Of a stretch of DNA of 64,000 nucleotides, positions 22,064-33,227 are shown one piece after another; within the stretch, counting starts at the first letter, position 1, and every line of letters starts with the position of its first letter. The notes beneath the pieces were generated by a model. That model worked only from the letters and a program-made list of their open reading frames with translations, did no database searches and had not been told where the DNA came from. Source of the DNA: Blepharisma japonicum (taxonomy: Eukaryota > Ciliophora > Heterotrichea > Heterotrichida > Blepharismidae); contig CATKHK010000031.1 in NCBI GenBank assembly GCA_949751835.1, positions 391,385 through 455,384 of the forward strand, in the 5' to 3' direction. The translations under genes and the position numbers were made by a program.

Positions 22064-22732
22064 TTATTTATAATTAGTTTTAGCCTTATTTTGCTTAGTT
22101 GGTGAGCTCCCTCTCTTACTCTGTGTATAATTCGGTGAATTGCCTTCTTGTGGACCTTTACGCTTATGCGCAAGTATGTCTCCACAGGTCGTGCAGACTC
22201 TGACAAGCGCAGAATAACCAAGATGTGGAAGCGTAGTCATAATCGGTGAGCAATCAGAGCAAACTGATCGGCCACAAGCTCGGCAATGATGTCGACGTGT
22301 GAAAACACCAAATTTGGATTTACAGCACTCGCAAGTGTCTTTCAAAGACCATTCCGCCCTCAGTGATTGCTTCACAAAAGAGGTCCATTTCACAAACTCA
22401 TCCGCTGAGCTGGCCCTCAGTTTTCACTGCTGTGATGTGTTATCTTTTGTTACAAATTTTACTGTGAAAATTAACGAGTTACCTTGTTCATTTAAGACTT
22501 CGAAGTTTCTATCGAGGAGAACAGTTTCAATTGTCTCACCTGACGCGCTGCATTCGAGGGTTGAGCCTTGAAGTTTGAACTTGCATTGGACTCAATCTTT
22601 TTCATCGAAACTAAAAGAACGCTCTGCATTGTCAAGGATTGAAGGGAATTGGACATCTAAGCTTCCTTCAAATGCCAATTCGCTTTGGAATGTTACACTA
22701 GATCTATCGATTTTTGATGGAAGGATTCCCAT
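22064..22732 (-). CDS. PH-like plus FYVE zinc-finger protein
   Basis: 222 residues from an ATG at 22732; two TGA codons are Trp. The first 115 residues form a PH-like domain ending KLRASSADEFVKWTSF, the usual C-terminal helix of such folds. A FYVE finger follows at about 130-190: C-x2-C (CECC), RRHHCRACG, VCSDCS and RVCTTC. The RHHCR box binds PI3P, so endosomal targeting is expected. The W-x-x-D element appears as WSLKD. The C-terminus is a short basic tail. Confidence 0.88.
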
Positions 22733-23611
22733 TTTATTGTATTAATTAGACCACAAAAATTCGTCGGAAGATGACATGCTGATTAGGAAAGATTATCAGA
22801 GAGGAAAATTGTTTTTAATGGTAAATTTTATTTTCATATCAGATTTAAATCTATTTCTAAGGACATGGGATTAATTGCAAGGGAACCTGAATTTTTCTTT
22901 AGTAATTTTTTAATATAAAATTAGAGATTATGAGAATTAGAATAGGACAGGAAGAGTTTTTGGCAAAATATAAAGCCAGATATGATGAAGCCGAGAGAGA
23001 TTCATGTCGTAAAAGGCTTTTCATATTTGATATTGTTGTGGTTTAATATGGACAGAATTTTTTTAACTAAGCCATATCCTGACCTCTTTACCGATAAAAG
23101 CAAACAATTATCGCAAACAATTTATATGAGCACATTTTTAATTTTATATCATGCCAAATACAAAGACTTATTAAAATGTTTTGCTTCAAAAATATAAAAA
23201 AACGCCAAAATAAAATATTATATCTATCCCAACACACATGAGCTAAGTAAAGTTAATGCCCTTGTTTGTTTTCAAGTTAGCAGTGTAGGGAGAAGTCAAT
23301 TATATATTCCATATTTTAAATAATATTTGTCTCGCCTAACATCTTTAAATACTAAGCATTTTAAATTTTTTCTTACAATGTCTACGAATTCAGATGTAAG
23401 ATTTATTTTTCACTCAATTTTTTCCTAATCATTATAGTCAATTAATTTCTTACAAATTGAATTTCTTTTAAAATTTTCTTAAAAAATTTGATAACTTAAG
23501 AACCTCTGAATTATTGAAGCGAAGCTCATAAAATTTTCAACCAATTAAATTTCCATTTCAGTATATCAAATTTAAATCCTAAAGAATAATGAAAATATTG
23601 ACAAATCAAAC
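22733..23611. other. Mostly gene-free spacer, one doubtful small ORF
   Basis: 879 nt between divergent starts. A short frame begins at ATG 22930 (MRIRIGQEEFLAKY...). It reaches TAA at 23044-23046, or, with a possible 15-nt intron GTTTAATATGGACAG at 23041-23055, a stop shortly after. The product would be about 40 residues with no known relative, so I do not call it a gene. Confidence 0.4.
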
Positions 23612-26600
23612 ATGGCAGAAGCAACTGCCCTTACTAAAAAAATCAACGAAGAATTCCGCGAAATTATTATAGACCGCGGCCGCTATCTCGAGCTTAGTGG
23701 GTTTCCAAATAACTTCATTTCTACAGGCAAATACAACCTATTTAATCTCATTCCCAAAAACCTATTTGAGCAATTTCAAAGAATTGCCAACATCTGATTC
23801 CTCATCGTCTCTATATTTCAAGTCCTCCCTTTAAACTTATCCCCTACTTCAAGCTGGGCTACTATCGCTCCTTTATCCCTCGTCCTTGCCGTAACACTAG
23901 CAAAAGATGCATATCATGACTACCGACGCCACAAAAGTGACAAAGCTATCAATAATCGGCTTGTAAAAGTATGGGTCGAAGAAAACACTGAATGGGAGTA
24001 CATAAAATGAATGGACCTTCAGGTCGGAAACATAATTTTATTAGAGCAAGACGACTCAGTTCCAGCTGACATATTAATTCTTACCACTAGTCATTCCACA
24101 GAGCAAAACTGCTTCATTGAGACTAGTAATTTAGACGGAGAAGACAATTTGAAAATCCGATATCCTCCTGACGAGATTTGTAGCATTTTAAATGGACATA
24201 CTGCTACAACTGCTATGATCAATATCAATCACCTTGATGAGGCAACATTTAAAACAGAGCAGCCGAACAATAAAATGCATACTTTTGAGGGGTCGTTGAA
24301 ACTCAAAGGATACCCAAGAGCGATTTCGATAAATCTTAATAACATGATATTAAGAGGAAGTACATTAAAAAACACGAAGTGAATCATTGCACTTGCAGCA
24401 ATGACGGGGGTTGATACAAAGCTGATGAAAAACTCCCAGCATCCGAATCATAAAAGAAGCAATATTGAAAGGAGGGTAAACCGCTATCTTATTATTGTAT
24501 TTGGGATGCTGATAATTATAGTCATCACATGTACAGCAATTTCGATGGCTTATGCTTATGCATACGAATCTAGGCTGGAGTTCTTTACTGGGCGGGGCTC
24601 AAATGGGACATTGTTAAATGCGATTACGTTTATGATATTATATAATGGGCTAGTTCCGATTTCTTTATATGTGACCATGGATATTGTTAGACTTCTGCAA
24701 GCTAAGTTTATTACTTTAGATCTCAATATGTACTACGAACCAATTGATCAGCCTGCTGAAGCCAAAACAGGAGACCTTAACGAGGATTTAGGTCAAGTCG
24801 AGTATTTGTTTACTGATAAGACAGGGACATTAACCGAAAACTTGATGGAGTTTAAGATGTGCTCTATCCACGGTCAAATTTATGGTTCAATCGATCCAAA
24901 TAATACTTCAATGCCAGCTCAAGTCTGCCAGCACCCAAGATTCGCTTTTAACGACCCTTCATTTTTAGTTAATCTTAAAAGCACCAGACATCGTGAGATC
25001 AACGAATTTTTAGAAGTCCTCGCATTGTGCCACACTGTGATACCAGACCAAAAAGAGTCAGGAGAAATAGAATATCAAGCCGCTTCACCTGATGAAGAAG
25101 CACTAGTGCTTGCAGCTCATTGCTTTGGGTATTCTTATATATCAAATAAAGCTGGATCATATACTCTAAGAGTAAATGGTGAAATCTGAGAATATAAACT
25201 ACTATGCCTTAATGAATTTACTTCAAATAGAAAAAGGATGTCTGTGCTTGTCGAGCCTATTTTTGATAAAAAAAGAAAGCCTGTTTTATATTGTAAAGGC
25301 GCTGATAACGTAATACTAGAAAGATGTAAAGATTCAGAAGAAGCCAAAGACTTACTTAATGACCACTTAACAGAATTTTCAATGAATGGGTTTAGAACTT
25401 TGGTTTTAGCTAAAAAAGAGCTGACCCCTGAAGAAGCTGAAGAATACGAAAAGAAATATAATACAGCTAAAAATGCACTGGCTGATAGAGAAGAGAGGCT
25501 AGAAGCCTTAGCAGCAGAGCTTGAATGAGACATGGAACTAATTGGTGCCACTGCAATAGAAGACAAAATTCAAGAAGGAGTCTCAGAGACTATTTCCACC
25601 CTTTTAAGAGCAGGCATCAAAATCTGTGTGCTAACTGGCGATAAGCAAGAAACAGCTATCAATATAGGCTATTCTTGCAGATTACTCCAGCCAGAAATGA
25701 ACGTAATCAAGCTTAACTCAAAGTCTCTACAAGAAGCCAAAGAAATGCTTCAAGCTACCTTAAACCAAACTTTATTCGACAGAGCTTTTCGCCGAACTAA
25801 CACATTTCTGCAAACAATTCAATATGTCGATGCATCACCTGACCTATCCCCACTCGACAAAACCTTGCCTCAACGAGGTCGAAAAGCCCGCTATAAGTTC
25901 GTCAAAAGCGAATTTTTCATTGATGGAAATGTTCCTCCAGAAAAAGTGGAAACCTTAAACGTTGCCTTGGTCACTGATGGGAGCACACTGACTTATATTT
26001 TAAACGATACGCTATGCATGAGATATTTTTCTATCCTGATGTGTATTTCCCATGCTGTTATTTGTTGTAGAGTTTCTCCTCTGCAAAAATCATTGATTGT
26101 GCAACTGGTGAAAAATCATTTTTGTTTTAAGCCCTTAACCTGTGCAATTGGAGATGGGGCAAATGACGTCGCAATGATACAGGAAGCCCATGTAGGGATC
26201 GGAATTTGTGGGAGAGAAGGTATGCAAGCTGCAAATTCAAGCGATTATTCAATTGCAAGATTTAGATTTCTGCTCCCTTTGCTATTGCATCATGGAAGAT
26301 GAAACTATCAAAGAATTTCTATGGTTGTTCTTTATTCTTTCTATAAAAATTTCCTATTGATTTTACTTCTTTTTTATTTCAGCTTTATGAATTTGTATTC
26401 TGGCACAAGTTTGTATGATTCTTGGTTGATGATGGGATATAATGTTGGCTTTACAGCGTTACCCATTATCATTTCTGGTGTTTTCGATACAGATTTATCA
26501 AGACAGGCTGTTTTAAACAATCCTCAAGTGTATACAGACGGGATTTACTCGAAATCATTCAACTATAAGATTTTTATCTTCTGGACTTTTAAAGCAATAT

Positions 26601-29600
26601 ATAAAAGTATTATTGCCTTTATCTTTCTTTGGCAATGCTCTTTGCAAAGCATAGATAAGGACGGGAATGCTGAAAGTTTAGATCAAATGGGCGCTGCGGC
26701 TTACTATACAATTGTCCAAATCGTTACTTATACTGTTTTGAGTGAAACGAAGGAGTGGAATAAGCTGTTTATTATAGTTACATTTTTAAGCTTGATTGCT
26801 TTTTACCCAGTTATTTTTATTTATGACTATTCAGGGTTCCCAACTACTAGTCTTGAAGGGGTGTCTGTTCATATGTTTTCATTTAGTGCGTTTTCTTTTT
26901 ATTTATATTTAGTGCCTTGAGTGTGTGGTGTCCCCAGACTAAGTTTACTTTGATGGAATAGTATTTTCCACCCCAATGGCGTGCAAGAGCTTCAAAGGAC
27001 CACAAATAAAATTTACCCCAGCAAAAGCTATGTAGAAGATTCCAAATTTAACCTAATTGCTAAAAGAGCCATCCAGTATTGTGCTAACCTAAACAATATT
27101 TTCGTAAGCAAAGGACTTAAAGTCCAGCGGCACGAAGACGACGAGCGCGAGTACTACGCTCTACAAAAATATTCAATGCAGTTTAGAAATGTGTATGTAG
27201 AAAAAAGCTTTAAAATGTACCTTATTGACAAAATTATTAAATTTGTGAGGATCATGTTTTGGCTGCTTTTGGTTTTCTATACTGTATGGAATATTATTGA
27301 TAATATGTCGAATACGTATACAGTAGCTTATATTGTGATAAGATGCTTGATTTGACTGTTGCTGGTATGTGTTGTGATATTCACGAGGACTAGGTTTTTT
27401 AAAGATAATTATGATAATTGTATAGTGATTATGATTGCCTGTGCACTTATAGTGAAGTTTGTGCAAGAAGCAATTAATCAGAATGATGGGTCGATGAGCA
27501 CTGCTGTAGTTATAGTAGGAAGTTTTATACTGTTTAAGGCTAGTGCTTATAAAATATTTATTGTGAATCTTGTCGCTTTAATTGCCTATTTGATCAGAAT
27601 TAGTGTGACTTATGGCGAACAGTACCAAAGTGAGTCAATTATTATTGTTTCAAGCTATGGAGTTCTGCTCTTAGGTGTTTTCTTATCTTGTGGGTTTATT
27701 GCTTTTTCATTTGAAGTCACAAAGAGAATGGAATTCGTATGGAAACGCAAGCAAGAAGCTCAATACCAAAAAGGCCATGACATTCTTGGCAATCTTTTGC
27801 CAAATTTCGTAAAAGATAGGGTTAGGCAAGGAGTCAGATATATTGCTGAATCTCAAAGTATGGTAACTGTAATGTTCTGTGATATTTATGAATTCGACAA
27901 AATCTGTGCAGCTTTAACTCCTAATGAACTTTTACAGTTACTAGATCGCTTTTTTTCGATGCTCGATCAATTATGTGAAAAGCATGGTGTCACAAAAATT
28001 GAAACAGTCAACAAAACTTATATGGCTTGTGGAGGACTTTCAGATATTGAAGCCACAATGAAGCCATCTTTGCTGGAGCTAAATCACGCTGAACGCTGTG
28101 TAGAGCTTGCTCTGGATATTATAAAAAGACTTGAGCCAGTATCCATAAAAACTGGAGACAAACTGAGAGTAAAAATTGGAATAAATTCAGGCCCAGTTAT
28201 AGCAGGGGTCGTCGGTGACCACAAGCCTCAATTTTCACTTGTAGGGACTACTGTCAATGAAGCAAGCAGAATGTGCTCCACTTTGAAATCCCCTGACAAA
28301 ATCCAAATTTCTGCTTACACCCATGACCATTTCATCACCCCAGGCAAATACAAGCTCGAGCCTGGATTTGTAGAAGCTAAAGGGCTCGGCAAGGTTCAAG
28401 TCTATGTAATTGATAAAATCAGTGTAAGAAAACTCACACGTAGGCCAGTTACTTTTAATAATATGCATCCTCATTTTACTAAGTCAGAAACCACTGAAGG
28501 CCTTGATATTACAAACTCAGACCAGCTTGAAATTTCGAGAGAACCTTTAATATCTGAAGAAAATGAGCTAAATGTTTCAAGCTACCATGAAGAAGATGAT
28601 GATACAAAAACTCCTCATACAGCTGTAAAGTTTGACTTGGAGCAGCTTAAGCTGCTCCCAAATACAGATGATGACTCACAGCTTAACGTTGCCGGACCTG
28701 TGCAATGGGTTGCGTGCTCTTTTAAAGAAAATGAATCTCAAAGAGAGTTCAGGGTCAGCTTGCTTGAAAAAGACTGAAAAAGATTAATTTCAGTTAATTG
28801 AATAGCTACATTTTTCTTTGCAGCGCTTGCATTCATTTATCTAGGGACTTTTATAATCACTGGGTCTCATTGGAGTATTGCACAGATAATTTATCGGTTT
28901 TTTGGGATCATTTTGATGATAATTATGCTATGGAAATTTAAAGCAACTTATAAGATGCCGCTGTTTCCTTGGGCAATCATGATGATTTATGTAAATCAAA
29001 GCTTGATTAGTGCAATTTCGCTGTCCAGTTTAAGTGATGAATTTCTATATTTGGTGGTCATTGAGTTTATGTTTATAAATGTGGTTGTAAATCATATCAG
29101 CGGGCTACTATTTGGGTTTATCCTTATATCTTCTATTGTCAATTTTATCATTTGGCTTTGCTTTGTATTGCTAAATAATCATCAATTAGCCAAAGCCCTT
29201 GAAGCGACGTTCTTTATTTTAGCTTTTTCAGTCATTAACCTCTTTGCAAGCTACTCAATGGAGCAGCAATCAAGGCATATTTACAACCTATACAAATATA
29301 CTCAAAGAGATATCAAAAATACAGAAAAATTACTCCACCAAATGATTCCTCCACAAGTGGTGAGGAACCTTCAGCATGACATCGCTACAACTGACAGATA
29401 CACTGACGTTTCAATTATTTACGCAGATATAGCAGGCTTCACAGCTTATTCCAAAAATAAGGAGCCTATAGAAGTCATTACAATGCTCAGTAAGCTTTTT
29501 TCAACTTTTGACCACTTATGTGTAAGACATAACGTTTATAAAGTTCACACAATTGGAGACTGTTATGTGATCCTCAGCTTCACAGATGCAGAAAAAAGAG

Positions 29601-29989
29601 ACCCGGTAACAGAGTGTATCAGCATGGTCGAAATCGCTTTAGATATGGTCAAAACGATCAATAAAGTCAATAAAAGTAAAAAGACAAATTTAAATATGAG
29701 GATCGGCATCCATACAGGAGAAATCATTGCAGGAATTACTGGGACTAATATTGTGAGATATGATGTTTATGGCCCAGACAACGATATTGCCAATAAGATG
29801 GAGTCTAATGGTCAAACTGGAAAAATCAACGTTAGTGAAGTCACCAAAGGAATTCTTGAGAATAGTCAGCCTGGAAGATTTGATTATGTCTACAACAAAT
29901 CAGTTAGGCATGAACCGACCAACAGAAGTGTAGAGTGCTATTTTGTAGTGCCGAAGTCTGAAAGAGATCTGGTCCTTGATGACGATTAA
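23612..29989 (+). CDS. P4-ATPase/guanylyl cyclase fusion
   Basis: 2,125 residues in a single frame with many TGA=Trp codons and no intron. The first 1,100 residues are a P4-type (flippase-like) ATPase: N-terminal QRIANIWFLIV, phosphorylation motif DKTGTLTEN with Asp about 402, [11 protein letters not shown], and [11 protein letters not shown] at about 846. After a 6-helix segment comes a first cyclase domain (about 1,415-1,560, [14 protein letters not shown]) and, after another 6 helices, a second (about 1,930-2,090, [11 protein letters not shown] and HTIGDCYVI). The first is C2-like and the second C1-like with both metal Asps, so the order is inverted relative to mammalian adenylyl cyclases. 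Glu in KIET is the guanine-selecting residue. This layout is known for cGMP synthesis in ciliates and apicomplexans, where lipid or calcium signals are linked to motility. Confidence 0.95.
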
Positions 29990-30147
29990 TTTTTAAAATT
30001 TAAAATCTTTAACGAAAATGTCTATAAAATATATTTTTATGCCTTATTTATATGCAAAATTTAAAATATTGTGGATTTTATGGACTGCTTAAATCCTTAT
30101 ATAACCATTTTAAAAAAAAAAATTGATATAATGTAACTAACTCATAA

Positions 30148-31551
30148 ATGGAACCTTTATCTGATCCATTATCTGACAGATTTGAAAAGTCTCAGCCACC
30201 ACCTCCACATCGCCCATTAGATAGGTCTCTATTATATCCCAACGGTATCAACTATCCTCCTGACTGGGATCTTTTACGCTCACATTTACAAAATGAAGGG
30301 CGCTTGACCAAGGCTGACTGTATGCTACTTATCCATCAAGGCACTGACTGTCTAAGATGTGAGCACAACTTAATTGAGCTAAAAGACCCCGTCACCGTCG
30401 TAGGCGATATCCACGGTCAATTTTACGATTTTTTACGAATTCTAGAACTAGGTGGTAACCTAAATAACACAAAATATTTATTTCTAGGAGACTACGTAGA
30501 CCGAGGGTCATTTTCAATAGAAGTTTTACTATTACTATACGCAATCAAGCTGAATTATCAGCAAACTGTTTTCCTGATCCGTGGAAACCACGAATGCCGA
30601 CAAATGTCATCTTATTTTAATTTTCGCGCGGAATGCTTATATAAATATGATGCAGAAGTTTATGATACCATCATGGACTCTTTTGATGCTTTGCCAGTTG
30701 CCTGCATTTTAAATAACAAATTTTTAGCTGTCCATGGAGGGATTTCTCCAGAGCTTGTGAGTATTGAAGATATTAGGAAAATGAATAGGTATACTGAGCC
30801 ACCAAGGCAAGGGATGTTTTGTGATTTATTATGAAGTGACCCAATTGATAATGACACAGGGGCTTCGACTGATAATTTTGTGGGAAATGATGTAAGAGGG
30901 TGTAGCTTTTATTATGGGATTAGGGCGATTAATACATTTTTGAAACAAAATAAGCTACTTTCAGTGCTTAGAGGGCATGAAGCACAGCTAGATGGGTATA
31001 AAATGCATAGGTGAAACGGAAATTCTGAATTTCCTGTTGTGATTACTATATTTTCAGCTCCGAATTACTGCGATGTGTATAATAATAAAGCAGCTGTGGT
31101 AAAATTTGAAAATAATTCGCTGAACGTGCAGCAGTTCAACTATACAGAGCACCCTTATATTTTGCCGAATTTTATGGACGTTTTTACTTGGAGTACACCT
31201 TTTGTGATTGAAAAAGTCTTAGAGATGCTGCATGGTTTGATACAGCCAAAGCATATAGATCAGCTCAATGCGCTAGGTGATGGAGAAAAAGTCAAAGAGC
31301 TTAAAGAAGGACTGAGGGTCAGCAAGATTGAGCAGTTTAAAAATAAAGTAAAAGCTGTCACAAGAATGATGAAAATGTTTAAGACGCTGAGAGAAAGTCA
31401 AGAAGTCATAATCCAATTAAAAGGATTATGTCCTGATAATAAAGTTCCAAAAGGGCTGCTTCAGCAAGGGAGAGACGCAATTATAGGAGCAGTTGACTCT
31501 TTTGGAAGAGCTAAACAGCTAGACATAATTAATGAAAAAAGGCCAGATTAA
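30148..31551 (+). CDS. Calcineurin A, Ca2+/calmodulin-dependent protein phosphatase (PP2B)
   Basis: 467 residues; TGA at 30832 and 31012 are Trp. Catalytic motifs are all present: GDIHGQ, GDYVDRG, RGNHECR and HGGISPE, and ITIFSAPNYCDVYNNKAA. The calcineurin B-binding helix is FMDVFTWSTPFVIEKVLEML. The calmodulin-binding stretch is KVKAVTRMMKMFKTLRES, and an autoinhibitory segment (VDSFGRAKQLDIINEKRPD) closes the protein, matching ITSFEEAKGLDRINERMPP of animals. The N-terminus is Pro-rich. Acts as a heterodimer with calcineurin B on phosphoserine/threonine substrates when calcium rises. Confidence 0.97.
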
Positions 31552-31635
31552 TGTAGCTAAATGGTGTTCTGATAAATTATTTAAGCTTTTATGATAAAAA
31601 TTAGTAAGTATTAGTTAAAATTGAATATCTTTTAA

Positions 31636-32773
31636 ATGTCATTGATAGATGGAAAGATACTTAGACCTTTTTTTGTACTTATTCATTTGGCTATAATAGG
31701 ACTCTCTGCATGGCAATCACCTTTATCAATAAAATCTCCTGTGGCAGTGATATTTTGGTATACATCCACATAGAGTGCCAGTCTTGATTTCATTATCATT
31801 GTATTTTTATGTCGGCTTTCTTGATCCCGGATACGTAAAATCCTCAGATTTTTGCTCATCCACAGAAGGGCAGCCTATCGTTCCAAACACCCACAAGATC
31901 TCAGTTGTTAGCACTGCAAATCCTCCAACTACCCTAGGCTCAGTATTTAACTTACAAAAATTTGACTTAAATGACCTAAAATCAAGCAGAGAGGCTGGAT
32001 TTTACGATGAAAACAGTCGTGTAGATGTAAGTGTTGGAGAAAGTAGCTATTGTGGAGAGGATTTTGATAATTTGCCTGAGGACCGAATTGAAGAATGAAG
32101 AAGTATTTATTTCCGCTATAATTGTGATATTCCTGAGAAACCTTTGCCAAGCTCGCCTTCAATTGATATGTCCATGGCTGAATCGCCTAAGAAACCTGAA
32201 GACCTTGATTTTCCAATTAATGATGACTCAATTCAGCAAGACCAAATTAACGATAATCCCAAAAATGAAGAAATTTTATTGAGATATTGCACAATCTGCC
32301 AACAAGACCAGCCTTTAAGGGCGAAACACTGCAAATATTGCAATAAATGCGTTTATCGATCAGATCATCACTGCACGTGGATTGCAAATTGCGTAGGGGA
32401 GCGAAATCATTGCCAGTTTTATTGATATTTGCTATTTCAAATATCAGAAGGCATAGTTGCTATTATTTTTTTAGGACTTAGCATAGAGAATAAAGAAAAT
32501 GCTGAAAATTGAGTTTCAGAGAACATTGGGAGAATTATTATCATTTTTGTTATTGGGGCATGTATAGCTTTTGCTGTTTTTTTATTTTGCTTGCAAACCT
32601 ATCTGTGAGCTAGAAATTTAACAACTTGGGAATTAATATCGTGAAATAAGATTACTTATTTGAAAGAGAGACCGAAACATAAAGGATCCCCATTTAATTT
32701 TGGATTCATTGGAAATTTAAAATATTTTTGTAAACTTCATAACAAGCCAAAAGTTTGGAAACCGATTAATTAA
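31636..32773 (+). CDS. DHHC-type protein S-acyltransferase, one 16-nt intron
   Basis: 373 residues after removing the intron at 31758-31773. Two N-terminal membrane helices (RPFFVLIHLAIIGL and VAVIFWVPVLISLSLYFYV) are followed by a long cytosolic insert (about 85-205), the Cys-rich domain CTICQQDQPLRAKHCKYC and the active site SDHHCTWIANC with Asp about 238. Two more helices follow, then TTWE (the TTxE motif) and the SPFNFGFIGNLKYF tail. The active Cys in DHHC forms the acyl-enzyme. Trp50-region residues are restored only by splicing, because the intron splits a TGA Trp codon (TG|A). The product palmitoylates membrane-associated proteins; substrates are unknown. Confidence 0.92.
31758..31773 (+). 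other. 16-nt intron splitting a TGA tryptophan codon
   Basis: GTATACATCCACATAG. The frame shifts from 1 to 2 across it, and the joined codon TG+A is Trp between two hydrophobic helix segments (VIFW-VPVL). Without splicing the protein stops at the intron's own TAG. Confidence 0.85.
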
Positions 32774-33200
32774 AAATCTACTTAATTTTTGTTCTTATGA
32801 AGCTTTATTCTTCTTTGCTCTTCGAGCTTTTTCAATCTGCTTGAAGTAGTTTAATAGGATAAAATTTGATTTGGGCATTAAAGGAAAATTTTTCTCCTTT
32901 TTTTTAAATCCCAGCATTTATATTTGGATCAAACGAAACATAAGCATCTAAAATTAAATTTATGAATTCAATGATTTGTCCGAGCACATCGTCTATTTTC
33001 CCAATCTTTGCCTTATCTTTTGTTGAAATGCATGTGAGATAGATTAGTTGTAGCTTAATTAAGAATTGGTAGCCTTTTGATCGTGGATTGCTTCTTCACT
33101 TCCAACAAATTCGTCAAGAACCCCCTTACTGTCTATATATTGTGAAAATCTTCATTCTATAATGCATTATTAGAGAGCATGCCATAATAATTTCATAAAT
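32774..33200 (-). pseudogene. Unidentified gene remnant
   Basis: On the minus strand, runs of sensible coding sequence occur in different frames: SQYIDSKGVLDEFVGSEEA near 33110, then QFLIKLQLIYLTCISTKD and DDVLGQIIEFINLILDAY near 32960-33070, then FILLNYFKQIEKARRAKKNK near 32815-32880 before a TAA. The frame changes between pieces, once at an A8 run. I do not recognise the family. The broken frames suggest a decayed gene rather than introns, since no GT...AG of 15/16 nt joins them. Confidence 0.4.
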
Positions 33201-33227
33201 AAACTATTAATAATTAAGGATTTATAA

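Noticed and set aside
22982-23197. 71-codon ORF in the spacer before the P4-ATPase/cyclase gene
   Set aside because: No similarity to a known family, poor composition, and it overlaps another equally weak frame.
23612-29989. A cluster of separate small genes ending in TGA
   Set aside because: All pieces share one frame and join into one P4-ATPase/cyclase protein when TGA is Trp; conserved motifs cross the TGA codons.
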